The notes under the pieces were generated by a model. The model was not told where the DNA came from, did not search any database, and saw only the letters and a program-made list of their open reading frames with translations. Below, one piece after another: positions 53,294-62,721 of a stretch of 64,000 nucleotides of DNA. The translations under genes were made by a program, and so were the position numbers. This DNA is from Planctomycetota bacterium (lineage in GTDB: Bacteria; Planctomycetota; B15-G4; SIAN01), in NCBI GenBank assembly GCA_016795285.1, contig JAEUIC010000036.1:62001-126000 (forward strand), in the 5' to 3' direction. The stretch's first letter is position 1. Each line of letters starts with the position of its first letter.

Positions 53294-53322
53294 AACGTAG
53301 CGCTGCCGCGAAGGGCGCGCAA
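53294..53322 (-). promoter_or_regulatory. Possible promoter of the cobalamin riboswitch transcript
   Basis: TTGCGC (four of six to TTGACA; 53322-53317) and TACGTT (three of six to TATAAT; 53299-53294) are separated by 17 nt just upstream of the aptamer. TTGCGC also recurs 21 nt upstream. The start would fall at about 53287, at the riboswitch 5' end, which supports it, but the match is weak. It lies just after the nadE stop codon. Confidence 0.35.
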
Positions 53323-53348
53323 CGGGCTCGTCGCGCAGCGCAACGGGT

Positions 53349-55046
53349 TCAGCGCGGCGGCGTCTGTCCGAACCGCTGCGCGAGCGGATGGCGCCAGCCG
53401 CTGCCAAACGCTTTCGGGGTCACCTTGAGGACCGGCGCAGCCTGGCGGCGCTTGAACTCGCTCCTCAGCAGGAGGCGGCGCACCTCGCGCGCGAGCGCTT
53501 CGGGCGTGCCGCGCGCCACCTGCTCGGCGAGGCCGCGCCGCTCGACCACGAGGTCGCGCAGCACCGGGTCGAGCACCGCGTAGGGCGGCAGGCTGTCCTC
53601 GTCCTTCTGCCCTTCGCGCAGCTCGGCCGTCGGCGGACGGTCGATCGTGCGCCACGGGATCAGCTCGCGCGCGCGGTTCACGTGGCGCGCCAGCGCGAAG
53701 ACCAGCGTCTTGTCGAGATCGCCGATCACCGCGAGGCCGCCGTTCATGTCGCCGTAGAGCGTGCAGTAGCCGACCGCGAGCTCCGACTTGTTGCCGGTGG
53801 TGAGCAGCAGGTGGCCGTGCTGGTTGGCGATCGCCATCAACGCGCTGCCGCGCACGCGCGCCTGGAGGTTCTCGTCGGCGAGGCCGCGCCCGCCGTTCCG
53901 CAGGATCGGCTCGAGCGCGCGACGGTACGCCTCGACGATCGGCTCGATCGCGACGGTGTCGAAGCCGATGGCGAGGTTCCTCGCCAGCAGCGCCGCATCC
54001 TCGTGGCTCATCGCGGCGTTGAAGCGCGACGGCAGCGCGACGCCGAGCACGTTCGCCGGCCCGAGCGCGCGCGCCGCGATCACCGCGCAGAGCGCCGAGT
54101 CGATGCCGCCCGACAGGCCGAGCAGCACCTTGGTGAAGCCGCTCTTCGACGCGTAGTCGCGCAAGCCCGTCACCAGCGCAGCGAGCAGCTGCTCGAAGTC
54201 CTCCTCGGTCAACGCGGCCGCGGCCGGCGCCGCTGGCGCGCGCGGCGCGGCGCTGCTGCCGGGCGCCGCGTTCACTGCCTCGGGCAGCTCGGCGACCAGC
54301 AACTCCTCGTCGAAGCCGCCCGCTTGCGCCAGCAGGCGGCCGTTGCCGTCGACGACGAGGCTCTTGCCGTCGAAGACGAGCGAGTCGTTGCCGCCGACGA
54401 GGTTGCAGTAGGCGACCGGCAGCCCGTGGTGGCGCGCCACCGCGCTCACCATCGCCTGGCGCAGCGCCGCCTTGCCGATCTCGAAGGGCGACGCTGAGGC
54501 GTTCAGGATCGCCTGCGCCCCCTTGGCCTTCAGCTCCGCGCTCGGGTCGATCGCGTAGAGGCGGCGCGGCCAGAAGCGCTCGTCGTTCCAGAGGTCCTCG
54601 CAGATCGAGAGGCCGAGGCGGCGCCCCGCGTGCTCCACCACCGTGCGCGCCTCGGCCGGATCGAACCAGCGCCGCTCGTCGAAGACGTCGTAGTTGGGCA
54701 GCAGCGACTTGCGGGCGATCACCTGCACGCGCCCGTCATGGAGGAAGGCGAGGCTGTTGCTGCGGCCGATGCCGGTGGCGTGCGGGGAGCTCTCGACGAA
54801 GCCGACCAGCGCCGCCGGCGCGCCGCGCAGCCGCTGCGCCAGCTCGTGCAGCGTCGCCTCCCCTTCGGCGACGAAGTCGCTCCACTCGACCAGGTCGCCC
54901 GGCGAGTAACCGCAGAGCGTGAGCTCGGGGAAGAGGACGACGTCGGCGCGCTCCGCCGCCGCGCGACTGCACCACTCGAGGACCTTGGCGGCGTTCTGCG
55001 CGAAGGCGCCGACGGTCGTGTTGATCTGGGCCAATGCGACTCGCAT
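53349..55046 (-). CDS. nadE: Glutamine-dependent NAD+ synthetase
   Basis: A 565-residue glutamine-hydrolysing NAD synthetase. The N-terminal nitrilase-type glutaminase (about 1-260) has the Glu-Lys-Cys triad in LFPELTLCGYSP, ARKSLLPNYDVFDE and LGLSICEDLWND. The C-terminal synthetase domain has LGLSGGIDSALCAVIAA (ATP-binding SGGIDS), GYCTLYGDMNGGLAV and TTGNKSELAVGYC. It converts deamido-NAD and glutamine with ATP to NAD in the cytoplasm. A Pro/Ala-rich linker (AAPRAPAAPAAAALTEEDFE) joins the domains. The ATG at MRVALAQIN is the natural start. The gene ends just upstream of the riboswitch promoter and is separate from the DUF1501 gene behind it. Confidence 0.97.
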   Translation of the reverse strand: MRVALAQINTTVGAFAQNAAKVLEWCSRAAAERADVVLFPELTLCGYSPGDLVEWSDFVAEGEATLHELAQRLRGAPAALVGFVESSPHATGIGRSNSLAFLHDGRVQVIARKSLLPNYDVFDERRWFDPAEARTVVEHAGRRLGLSICEDLWNDERFWPRRLYAIDPSAELKAKGAQAILNASASPFEIGKAALRQAMVSAVARHHGLPVAYCNLVGGNDSLVFDGKSLVVDGNGRLLAQAGGFDEELLVAELPEAVNAAPGSSAAPRAPAAPAAAALTEEDFEQLLAALVTGLRDYASKSGFTKVLLGLSGGIDSALCAVIAARALGPANVLGVALPSRFNAAMSHEDAALLARNLAIGFDTVAIEPIVEAYRRALEPILRNGGRGLADENLQARVRGSALMAIANQHGHLLLTTGNKSELAVGYCTLYGDMNGGLAVIGDLDKTLVFALARHVNRARELIPWRTIDRPPTAELREGQKDEDSLPPYAVLDPVLRDLVVERRGLAEQVARGTPEALAREVRRLLLRSEFKRRQAAPVLKVTPKAFGSGWRHPLAQRFGQTPPR

Positions 55047-55125
55047 GGCGGCAGCATGCCGCGCCCGCGCGCCGCTCGCCACCGGCCGTCCGCGCGCGGC
55101 CGCTCGCGCTCCGCCTCGCCCGCTC

Positions 55126-56337
55126 TCAGCGCAGCAGCGGCAGCGGCGCGAAGCGCTCGCCGAGCAGCGGCGACGACTCGACCTCCCACCATTGCTCGAG
55201 CAAGGTCGCGTAGACGCGGCGGAAGTCGACGGCGAACTTGAGGTCGCCATCGTCGAGGTCGCGCAGGTCGGGCGCCGGACCGTGCAGCCCGCCCGCGACT
55301 GCACCACCGAGCACGAAGAGCGGCGCCGCGGCGCCGTGGTCGGTCCCCTTCGAGCCGTTCTCCGCCACCCGCCGCCCGAACTCCGACGAGATCACCACCA
55401 CCACCTCCTGCTCCATCCCGAGCGCCACGACGTCCTCCCAGAGCGCGCCGAGCGCCGCGCCGAGTTCCTGCAGCAGGAAGGCGTGCGTCTCGCGCTGGAA
55501 GGCGTGCGTGTCGTAGCCATCCTGGCGCGCGTAGTAGGTCTTGCAGTCGAGCCCGCCGGCCAGCAGTTGCGCGACGAGCTGGAGCGCGCGGCCGAGCGGC
55601 GCGTCGGGGTAGCGCCCGACCGTCCGCCCCGCCTGCGCGGCGCGTGCCACCTTCGCCGACTGCGCCTGGCTGTTGCGCGCCGTCTCGCGCAGGTAGCGCA
55701 GCGCCGCGCCGCCGCCGCTCGATTCGGCGAGCTTCGCGAGCGCCGCTTCGCGCGCCGCGCCGCCCTCGCCCGGACCGGTCGCGACGACGAGGTCGGCGAG
55801 CGACTCGACTTGCGGCGCCGGCCCGCGCGCCCCCGACAAGAGCAGCGGCACGCTGCCGCCGCCGACCATCAGCGCCGGCAAGTCGCGATCGCCGCCCGCC
55901 TCCGCCGCTTCGCCGAGGCGCGCGATCCAGCCGCCGCTCGCCTTCTCTGGCGCGAGCGACGCCGTGTGCCAGATGTCGGTCGAGCGGAAGTGGCTGCGGT
56001 CGGGCGTCGGGTAGCCGACCCCCTGCACGATGGCGAGTTCGCCCGCCTCGAAGCGCGCATGCAGCGGCGCCAGCTCCTTCCTCAACGCGAGGCCCGGCCG
56101 CAGCGGCAGCAGCTCGTCCTCGGCGAAGCGCAGCGTCGGCCGCGCGGCGACGTAGAGCGGGTCGGCGAACGGCACCACGGTGTTCAAGCCGTCGTTGCCG
56201 CCCGCCAGATCGATCAGCACGAGGCGGCGCGCCGTGCGCGTGCGACTCGCGGCGCGCGCGAAGGCGAAGCCGGGCAGGAGCGGAAGCGCGGCGGCGCCGA
56301 GCGCTGCCGCGAGGAACGACCGTCGTGACGTGGTCAT
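55126..56337 (-). CDS. DUF1501 protein with twin-arginine-like signal
   Basis: A 403-residue DUF1501 protein. It starts with a Tat-like signal, TTSRRSFLAAALGAAALPLL, followed by LVLIDLAGGNDGLNTVVPF and DRSHFRSTDIWHTA. The metal-binding look of the alkaline-phosphatase-like fold is seen in VVISSEFGRRVAENGSKG and TDHGAAAPLFVLGGAV. Such proteins are numerous in planctomycetes, usually next to a DUF1800 or DUF1549/DUF1553 gene, and their enzymatic role is not established. The ATG is 23 nt downstream of the DUF1800 stop. It is the third gene counted from the upstream end of a four-gene exported-protein operon or its end. Confidence 0.9.
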   Translation of the reverse strand: MTTSRRSFLAAALGAAALPLLPGFAFARAASRTRTARRLVLIDLAGGNDGLNTVVPFADPLYVAARPTLRFAEDELLPLRPGLALRKELAPLHARFEAGELAIVQGVGYPTPDRSHFRSTDIWHTASLAPEKASGGWIARLGEAAEAGGDRDLPALMVGGGSVPLLLSGARGPAPQVESLADLVVATGPGEGGAAREAALAKLAESSGGGAALRYLRETARNSQAQSAKVARAAQAGRTVGRYPDAPLGRALQLVAQLLAGGLDCKTYYARQDGYDTHAFQRETHAFLLQELGAALGALWEDVVALGMEQEVVVVISSEFGRRVAENGSKGTDHGAAAPLFVLGGAVAGGLHGPAPDLRDLDDGDLKFAVDFRRVYATLLEQWWEVESSPLLGERFAPLPLLR

Positions 56338-56360
56338 CGAAGAGCTCCCAGGGTTGGCAC

Positions 56361-57689
56361 TCACGCGAGCTGCGCTTCCGGCGCGCCGAGCAGCTGATGC
56401 GCCACGCGCTGCACGCGCACGACGCCGCTGCCCGCGGCCGCCCCATCGTCGGCGAACGCGACGATGCGAGCGCGCGTCGCCGGCTCGAGCGCGTCGTCGG
56501 TCAGCAGCGCCTCGAGCTTCGCCACCAGCGGCAGGCCGGCCCCCTCCGCGAGCGCGCCGACCTGCTTCGCCCAGTCGACCGCGATGGCGAGCTCGCCTTC
56601 GCCGTGGCAGAGCGCGGCGGCGAAGCGGTTGCGCGCCAGCAGCGTGCGCGAGCTGATCCAGGTGCGCCCGCCCTCCCACCCCTTCACGTTGGGCGGCGCG
56701 AAGAGCGACTGCCCCATCGCCGCCGCCGCCTGCGCGACCGCCTTCAGGTTGCAGCGCGCCCGCGTGCGGCGCAGCAGGCCGACGCACCACTCGATCGGCC
56801 CGGCGATGCGCGCGCGGCGCTGCTCGGCGGCGAAGAAGAGGCGCGAGCCGAACAGCCGCCGCAGCGTCCGCTCGATCGAGAGCTCCTCCTCGCGGAGCGC
56901 CGCCGCCACTTCCGCGATCGCCGCCGCGCTCGGCGCGTCGCAGACGAAGGCAGAGAGCAACTTGCCGGCGAGGAACGGCGCGCAAGCGGGGTGGCGCACC
57001 GCCGCATCGACCACCTCGCCGCCATCCTCGACCGGCGCGCCGAAGAGCTGCTTCGCGCCGGCGTCGTGGGCGCGCTCGTTCTTCCAGAAGCGGCCGTCGC
57101 GCACGTGCCAGCCCGTGAAGGCGCGCGCCGCCTCCTGCACGTCGCGCTCGCTGTAGTGGCCGACGCCGAGCGAGAAGAGCTCGAAGAGCTCGCGCGCGAA
57201 GTTCTCGTTCGGGTGGCTCTTCACGTTGCTGTTGCCGTCGAGCCAGACCAGCAGCGCCGGATCGCGCGCGGCCGCTTGCAGCAGCTCGCGGAACGGGCCG
57301 CCCCCGAGCGCGCGGAACAGCTCGTACTGGCGCCACATCCAGTCGCACTGCTGGATCTTCGTGAAGCTGGTCGCGAAGTGGTTGTGCCAGAAAAGGGCGA
57401 GCTTCTCGACGAGCGGGCAGGCGCTCTCCACCATGCGGCCGAGCCAGAGCGCTTGGAGGCGCGGCAAGTCGTCGCCCTGCGCCACCGAAGGCGCCAACGC
57501 GGCGAGCTGCGCGGCGGCCTTCCCCTCGTCGCGCGCGAAGAGGCGCTCGAGGGTCGCTTGCAGTCCGACGCGCACCGCCTCGTCGCGCTCCTCCGGCCGG
57601 CTGCCGAACGCGGCGTGGCGCAGCAGGTGGGCGGCGGCGGCCGCGTCGAACGGCCCGTCGACGCCCGGGACGAACGGGGCGAGGTTCAT
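56361..57689 (-). CDS. DUF1800 protein
   Basis: A 442-residue DUF1800 protein. Diagnostic parts: AAAHLLRHAAFGSRPEE at the N-terminus, MVESACPLVEKLALFWHNHF, FARELFELFSLGVGHYSE and ARAFTGWHVRDGRFW, then FAPPNVKGWEGGRTWISS. No signal peptide is obvious. DUF1800 proteins occur next to DUF1501 in many planctomycetes and other phyla, and no activity is proven. The start overlaps the stop of the preceding gene by 4 nt (ATGA), so it is co-transcribed and probably translationally coupled with the upstream exported protein. Confidence 0.9.
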   Translation of the reverse strand: MNLAPFVPGVDGPFDAAAAAHLLRHAAFGSRPEERDEAVRVGLQATLERLFARDEGKAAAQLAALAPSVAQGDDLPRLQALWLGRMVESACPLVEKLALFWHNHFATSFTKIQQCDWMWRQYELFRALGGGPFRELLQAAARDPALLVWLDGNSNVKSHPNENFARELFELFSLGVGHYSERDVQEAARAFTGWHVRDGRFWKNERAHDAGAKQLFGAPVEDGGEVVDAAVRHPACAPFLAGKLLSAFVCDAPSAAAIAEVAAALREEELSIERTLRRLFGSRLFFAAEQRRARIAGPIEWCVGLLRRTRARCNLKAVAQAAAAMGQSLFAPPNVKGWEGGRTWISSRTLLARNRFAAALCHGEGELAIAVDWAKQVGALAEGAGLPLVAKLEALLTDDALEPATRARIVAFADDGAAAGSGVVRVQRVAHQLLGAPEAQLA

Positions 57690-59563
57690 CGGCCCGCCTC
57701 CGCTGCGGCGCGCGGCGCGGCGCCGGTCGCCGCTGCGCGCGGCGCCAGCTCGAGCGCGAGTTCGACGGTGAGTCGCCCGTCGGCGCGGCGGCTCGCGAGG
57801 CGCAGTTGCGCCACTTCGCGCGCCACGTCGACCAGGAACGCCTGCTCCAGCTCCGCTTGCGCGAGGCTCTTGCCCTTCTCGAGCGTCGCCTGCGAGAGCA
57901 GCACGTCGCGATCCTCGTGCGCGAGCGCCGCCACCTGCGCCCCGTCGATCTCGATCCGCGTCAGCGATCCCGCCGGCGCGCTGCCGAGCGGACCCGCCGA
58001 CAGCTCGTCGATCAGCGCGTGCAGCAGCTCCACCGTGGACGACAGGATCAGCCGCTTCCCGACCCGTGCGAAGCAGGGCGAGGCGTTCTGCCGCTCGGGC
58101 TCCGCGGTGCGGTCGTCGTCCTTCGGGAGGCGGCCGCCGGTGACCAGCGTGCCGCGGTAGGGCTCGACGAAGAGTTCGTAGGGCGACTGGTTTTTCTGCG
58201 CGCTGTCGACGTTGAAGAGCGCGAGCGCCATCTGCACGCCGTTCCCGAACTCGCGGCCGAGCCGCTCCTCGTCATCGCGCGCGGTGAAGAGCAGCGCGCC
58301 GGCCGGGTAGCGCAGCGCGGGCGGTGCCGCGACGCCCGGGAAGGTCTGGCGCGCCAGCACGAAGAGCACCTCCTCGTCGAGCGCGGGCAGCACTTCGTCG
58401 GGGAGGCTGCGGCCACCGAAGAAGAGGCCGAGGTTCGCCTTGGCGGCCGCGAGATCGGCGCCGACCTTCTCGGTGCAGAGCGCGCCGCTCTCCGACCAGA
58501 GCGCCGCGAAGTCGCGCCGCAGCGCCATCGTGAGCAGCGTGCCGGGCGGCCGCACCAGCGCCAGCGGCTCGCCGGCGCGCGCATGGCCGAAGCCGCGGAA
58601 GGCGGCCGGCAGCGGCGTCGTGGCGGGCAGCGACAGCTCGAGCGCGAACGTGTCGGCGTCGCCGCGCACGCAGAGCGGCACCACCGGCGCCTGCGCCGCG
58701 AGCTGCAGCACGTCGCCGAGCAGCGCGGCGCCGAGGAACTCCTCCTGGCGCACCGGCAGCCACGACTCCTTCCCCGACAACGCCGTCGTGCGCGGCCCAT
58801 CGAGCGCGAAACGGAGCAGCGCATCGGCCGGTGCCGCGGCGCGCGCGGCGGCCACCAGCGCCGGCGGCTGCAGCGCATGCGCCGCCTGCGCCGCCGTCGC
58901 GAGCTCGAGGAAGCGCGCTTCGCTGCTGGCGAACAGGAGGTCGCGGCCGTGGCAGGCGACGAAGAGCTGCTCGCGGACGACCAGCGTCTCGAGGCCGCCG
59001 CAGGTCGCGGCGCGCCACGCCGGCGGCTCCTCCTCCTGCATGGCGAGCAGCTGCCGCGCGACCTGCATCACGTGGAGCGCGCGATCGACGTCGGGGAGGC
59101 GCACTGCCCCCACCAGCCCCGGCTTCCCCTCGCCCGCCACCACGCCGAGCGCGAGCTGCTCGCCGAGCAGCGTCTCGAGGAGTTCGTGCCCCTTCATGCC
59201 CGCGACCAGCTCGACGAAGCCGAGGCCGCCGAGCAGCTCCACGTAGGCGGGGCTCTTCTGGAAGAGCTTCCACGCCGGCAGCGCGAAGAGGCGCTGCTTC
59301 AACGACGAGTTCGGCAGGTCGTGGAAGCGGGCGCCGAGCCCCTGTGCGTCGGCCACCGCGATCAGCTCCTGCGGCAGCAGCGTCGCGAGGTCGGCCACTT
59401 CGCCGACGACGGGCGCGGCCGGGCGCGCCAACACGTCGTTCGCGAGGCGCGGCCATGCGGGACCGGCCCACGCCGAGAGCGGCAGCGTCGAGAGGGCGCC
59501 CGCCAGGGTGGCGGCGGCGCCGAAGCGCCAGAGGAGGGTGCGCACGGGTCGCGAGCGGCGCAT
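57686..59563 (-). CDS. Uncharacterised exported protein (about 625 aa)
   Basis: A 625-residue protein with a signal peptide (FGAAATLAGALSTLPLSAWA). It is rich in alpha/beta segments such as YVELLGGLGFVELVAGMKGH, LAMQEEEPPAWRAATCGG, FVACHGRDLLFASSEARFLE and ALDEEVLFVLARQTFPGVA. The layout with repeated phrases about error or threshold-like loops resembles large planctomycete DUF3352-like exported proteins, but I cannot assign a family. It overlaps the DUF1800 gene at its 3' end and follows the Pro/Glu-rich gene by 79 nt, so these four form one unit. It probably works outside the cytoplasm with DUF1501 and DUF1800 partners. Confidence 0.6.
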   Translation of the reverse strand: MRRSRPVRTLLWRFGAAATLAGALSTLPLSAWAGPAWPRLANDVLARPAAPVVGEVADLATLLPQELIAVADAQGLGARFHDLPNSSLKQRLFALPAWKLFQKSPAYVELLGGLGFVELVAGMKGHELLETLLGEQLALGVVAGEGKPGLVGAVRLPDVDRALHVMQVARQLLAMQEEEPPAWRAATCGGLETLVVREQLFVACHGRDLLFASSEARFLELATAAQAAHALQPPALVAAARAAAPADALLRFALDGPRTTALSGKESWLPVRQEEFLGAALLGDVLQLAAQAPVVPLCVRGDADTFALELSLPATTPLPAAFRGFGHARAGEPLALVRPPGTLLTMALRRDFAALWSESGALCTEKVGADLAAAKANLGLFFGGRSLPDEVLPALDEEVLFVLARQTFPGVAAPPALRYPAGALLFTARDDEERLGREFGNGVQMALALFNVDSAQKNQSPYELFVEPYRGTLVTGGRLPKDDDRTAEPERQNASPCFARVGKRLILSSTVELLHALIDELSAGPLGSAPAGSLTRIEIDGAQVAALAHEDRDVLLSQATLEKGKSLAQAELEQAFLVDVAREVAQLRLASRRADGRLTVELALELAPRAAATGAAPRAAAEAGR

Positions 59564-59642
59564 GGCGATCTCCAACGAGGGGAGGGAACGACGGGGAAGA
59601 GCCGCGCCGCGCGGCGACGTGAAAGGGAACGGAGCGGACCGT

Positions 59643-60821
59643 TCAGCGCGCGAGCGCGCTGCGCCAACGCTGCTCGAGCTCGGCGAAATGGGCGCAGCCG
59701 AAGCGGGCGGCGAGCTCCTCGTGCCCCTCCGGCGCGCCGCGCAGCCGCGGCGTCTCGAGGAAGCTCGCCCGCGCGTGCGCGCCGCCGCCCCGCAGCGGAT
59801 CGAGGCACCAAGCGGCGAACGCTCCGGCGACGCCGGCCGCGCACGGCTCGCCGTCGCGGCGGAAGAGCGGCGCGAGCGGCGCGGCCAGCGCCACCGCCGC
59901 GAAGAGCGCGTCGGCCGAATCGGCCGCGATCCACGCCGCCGCCCCGTCGCGCCACCAGCGCGGCGCCGACTCGCCGAGCAGCTGCACGAGCGTCGCCGCC
60001 GCGAGCGCTTCGCTGACGGCGCGCGCGCTCGCCGCGTCGAGGGCGAGGCACTCGACCTCGCGCCACGTGCCGCCCTGCGCCGCCAGCCGATCGGCGTCGA
60101 GGCAGGCGACTGCCACCGGCGTCGCGTTGGCGAGGCGCTGCTCGAGCGGCGCCAGCAGCTCCGCTTCGAGGCGGCGGCGCGCGTGGCGCAGCGGCTCGAG
60201 GTCGGGGGCGGCGGTGCGCGGCGCGACGACCACCCACGGCGCGAGCGCGGCGCCGCTCCACGCGTAGTCGTCGCGCGCCGCGCCGAGTCGGGCGCTGAAG
60301 CTCGCGCCGAGCGCCGCGTAGGCCGCGGGCAGCGCCGCCGCCCCCGCGAGTTCCGCGTAGCCCGCCGGCAACGGCACGCGCGGCACGAGCGGCGCCTCGG
60401 CGGCACGGCGCGGCGCGGTCTCGACCGCCGCGACTTCGAGCGGCGTCGCGGGCGGTGCTTCGGCAGGCACGGCGGCGGGCACAGCGGCGGTTGCTTCGGC
60501 GGGTGGCTCCGCCGGCGGTTTGGCAGGCACTTCCGCGCGCTCTTCCGCAGGCACTTCGACGGGGGGCGAGACCTCCGGCTCGCGCACCACTTCTGGCACG
60601 TGCACCACTTCTGGCTCGCGCGCGGGCGGCAGTTCGCGCGGCGGTTCCGGCGGCGATTCCGGCAGCGGCGAGGCGATCGGCGCCGCCGCGGGCTCCTCGC
60701 TGCGGGCGACCGCAACGGGGGCGACCTCCGGCGACCGCTCCGCCAACGCGGCGAGCCACGCCGCCAGCGCGATCGCCGCGGGCAACCAGATCCGCTTCGG
60801 CCAGGGGGTGGGCGCCGTCAC
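59643..60821 (-). CDS. Membrane-anchored protein with Pro/Glu-rich linker, function unknown
   Basis: A 392-residue protein. A hydrophobic N-terminal helix (IWLPAAIALAAWLAALA) is followed by a Pro/Glu/Val-rich linker of about 100 residues (PPEPPRELPPAREPEV, VPEVVREPEVSPPVEVPAEE and so on) that may span the periplasm. The C-terminal half is alpha/beta with a WWRDGAAAWIAADSADALF segment that resembles the active-site-flanking part of peptidase MA-like proteins, but the HExxH motif is absent. It is the first gene of the DUF1501/DUF1800 operon or sits just upstream of it. I do not recognise a family. Confidence 0.55.
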   Translation of the reverse strand: MTAPTPWPKRIWLPAAIALAAWLAALAERSPEVAPVAVARSEEPAAAPIASPLPESPPEPPRELPPAREPEVVHVPEVVREPEVSPPVEVPAEERAEVPAKPPAEPPAEATAAVPAAVPAEAPPATPLEVAAVETAPRRAAEAPLVPRVPLPAGYAELAGAAALPAAYAALGASFSARLGAARDDYAWSGAALAPWVVVAPRTAAPDLEPLRHARRRLEAELLAPLEQRLANATPVAVACLDADRLAAQGGTWREVECLALDAASARAVSEALAAATLVQLLGESAPRWWRDGAAAWIAADSADALFAAVALAAPLAPLFRRDGEPCAAGVAGAFAAWCLDPLRGGGAHARASFLETPRLRGAPEGHEELAARFGCAHFAELEQRWRSALAR

Positions 60822-60912
60822 GCCGCCGATCGTAGGCCGCCGCCGCGCGCTCGCAACCGCGCGCTCGGCGCCGTCCGCGCGGCGGCCCGCTCGCCGACCG
60901 GCGCACCGCTCG

Positions 60913-62721
60913 TCAGCGCGCGCGCGGCAGTCGCAGGCAGAGGCGCGCGCCCGGCTCGTCGCTCGCCAGCAGTTCGAGTTCGCCGCCGAGGTCGCGCGCC
61001 AAGCCGCGCGCCAGCGCGAGCCCGAGGCCGACGCCCGGCCGCGCGTCGTCGTTGCGCGCGCCGCGTTCGAACGGCTCGAAGATCGCCGAGCGCAGCGCCG
61101 CCGCCACGCCGCTGCCGTGGTCGCGCACCTCGAGCGCGACGTGGTCGGCGTGCGCCGCGGCGCAGAGCTCGATGCGCGCGAGCGCCTCGCCGCGCCCGTA
61201 CTTGCAGGCGTTGTCGACCAGGTTGAAGAGCACCTGCCCCACCGCCTCCGGATCGGTGTCGAGCGGCGTGTCGCCCGCCTCGACGGTGCAGCGGAACTCG
61301 AAGCCGGCGTCGCTCGCGCGGCGCGCGAGGCTCGGCGCGTGGCGCTCCACCAGCTCCGCCAGCGTGACGCGCGTGCGGCGCGTCGCCGTGCCGCGCTCCT
61401 CGAGGCGCGCGTAGGCCAGCACGTTCTCGACCAGCGTGGCGAGGCGCGCCGACTGCTCCTTCAGCGTCTGCAGGTAGCTCTGCCGCTGCTCGGGCGCGGT
61501 CACCATCCCGTCGGCGAGCATCTCGCTGTAGAGGCGGAAGGTGGTGAGCGGCGTGCGCAGCTCGTGGGTCACCGCCGAGGCGAAGCGATGGCGCCGTTGC
61601 GCCAGCGCGACGCTCGAGCCGACCAGCCGGCCGCCCACCAGCAGCGCCGCCACCACCGCGAGCCACGCCAGCGCGAGCGTGGTGCGCGTCGCCGACCAGC
61701 CGCCGATCGGCGCCGCGACGGCGGCCGCCAGCGCGGGCGGCAGGACGAGGCGCGCCGGGATCGACGAGAGCGCCGAGGCGAGCTCGGGCCCCTCGGCCGG
61801 CGCGCCGAGCAGCGGCACGAGGTCGGCACCCGGCAGCAGCGGCGCAAGCGCGGCGAGCAGCTCAGCGCGCCACGCCTTCCAATCGCACCAGACGCCCTGC
61901 AGCAGCTCCTGCTCGCCGACGGTGACGCGCCGCACGAGGAAGAGCTCCGGCGCCGCGTCGCCGACCCACCACGGCACGAGCGGCCCCACCACCACCTGCG
62001 GCGGCGGCGTCGGCGGCAACGTCTGCGGCTCGGCGATGCGGTTGTTGCCGATCGCGTCGCCGATCGCGGCGCGCTTGGCGTTCCACACCTCGTTCTGGCG
62101 CGCGACCCACTCGAGCTGCGGCTGCTCCGCGGCGACGGGCGCGGCGTTCAGGTCCTCGAACGCCTCGATGGCGACCACCGCGGCGCGCGCGGCGGCGGGC
62201 GCGACGAGCTGCGCCACCCGCTGCAGGCGCTGCAGCGACGCCGCGACGTCGAACGCGCCCGGGTCGTCCGCCACCATGCTGCAGGTGGCCTGCGCGAGGT
62301 CGAGCTGGTTCCCCTCCGGCACCTGCGGCGAGCTGAAGCGGCCGGCCGCGTCGATCTGGAAGTGGAGCTGGAGCGGCGCCGGCGCGCGCAGCAGCAGCGG
62401 CGAGGCGACCAGCACGTCGCCCTTGTCGAGCGGGCTCAGGTAGCGCGTGTAGCCGCACTCCTGCGGGTAGTAGGCGAGGTACTCGAAGTAGGGGCGCGCC
62501 GACTCGCGCGCCAGCAGCGGCAGCACGCGCGCGTCGAGCCGCCAGAGCGCGTTGCGGCGCCGCTCCTCGCGCTCCTCGAGCGCGCGGCTGCGTGCGAGCT
62601 CGCTGCGATGGGCCGCTTCGAGGCGCAGCGAGGTGCGCGTCACGAAGAAGAGCGCGGCGAGGACCGCGGCCGCGCCGGCGAAGTAGGCGAGCCGCCAGTC
62701 GCGCGGCGTCTTGCGCGTCAT
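60913..62721 (-). CDS. Membrane sensor histidine kinase
   Basis: A 602-residue sensor kinase. Membrane helix 1 (AYFAGAAAVLAALFFVT, about 12-28) and helix 2 (LALAWLAVVAALLVGGRLVG, near 355) flank a large extracytoplasmic region of about 320 residues. The kinase core has the H-box SAVTHELRTPLTTFRLY, N-box LFNLVDNACKYG, G1 VRDHGSGVAAAL, F-box FEPFERGARND and G2 GVGLGLALARGLA, all intact. The sensing region has no recognised domain. Its ATG overlaps the stop of the response regulator gene (ATGA), so it is the second gene of the pair. The signal it senses is unknown. Confidence 0.93.
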   Translation of the reverse strand: MTRKTPRDWRLAYFAGAAAVLAALFFVTRTSLRLEAAHRSELARSRALEEREERRRNALWRLDARVLPLLARESARPYFEYLAYYPQECGYTRYLSPLDKGDVLVASPLLLRAPAPLQLHFQIDAAGRFSSPQVPEGNQLDLAQATCSMVADDPGAFDVAASLQRLQRVAQLVAPAAARAAVVAIEAFEDLNAAPVAAEQPQLEWVARQNEVWNAKRAAIGDAIGNNRIAEPQTLPPTPPPQVVVGPLVPWWVGDAAPELFLVRRVTVGEQELLQGVWCDWKAWRAELLAALAPLLPGADLVPLLGAPAEGPELASALSSIPARLVLPPALAAAVAAPIGGWSATRTTLALAWLAVVAALLVGGRLVGSSVALAQRRHRFASAVTHELRTPLTTFRLYSEMLADGMVTAPEQRQSYLQTLKEQSARLATLVENVLAYARLEERGTATRRTRVTLAELVERHAPSLARRASDAGFEFRCTVEAGDTPLDTDPEAVGQVLFNLVDNACKYGRGEALARIELCAAAHADHVALEVRDHGSGVAAALRSAIFEPFERGARNDDARPGVGLGLALARGLARDLGGELELLASDEPGARLCLRLPRAR

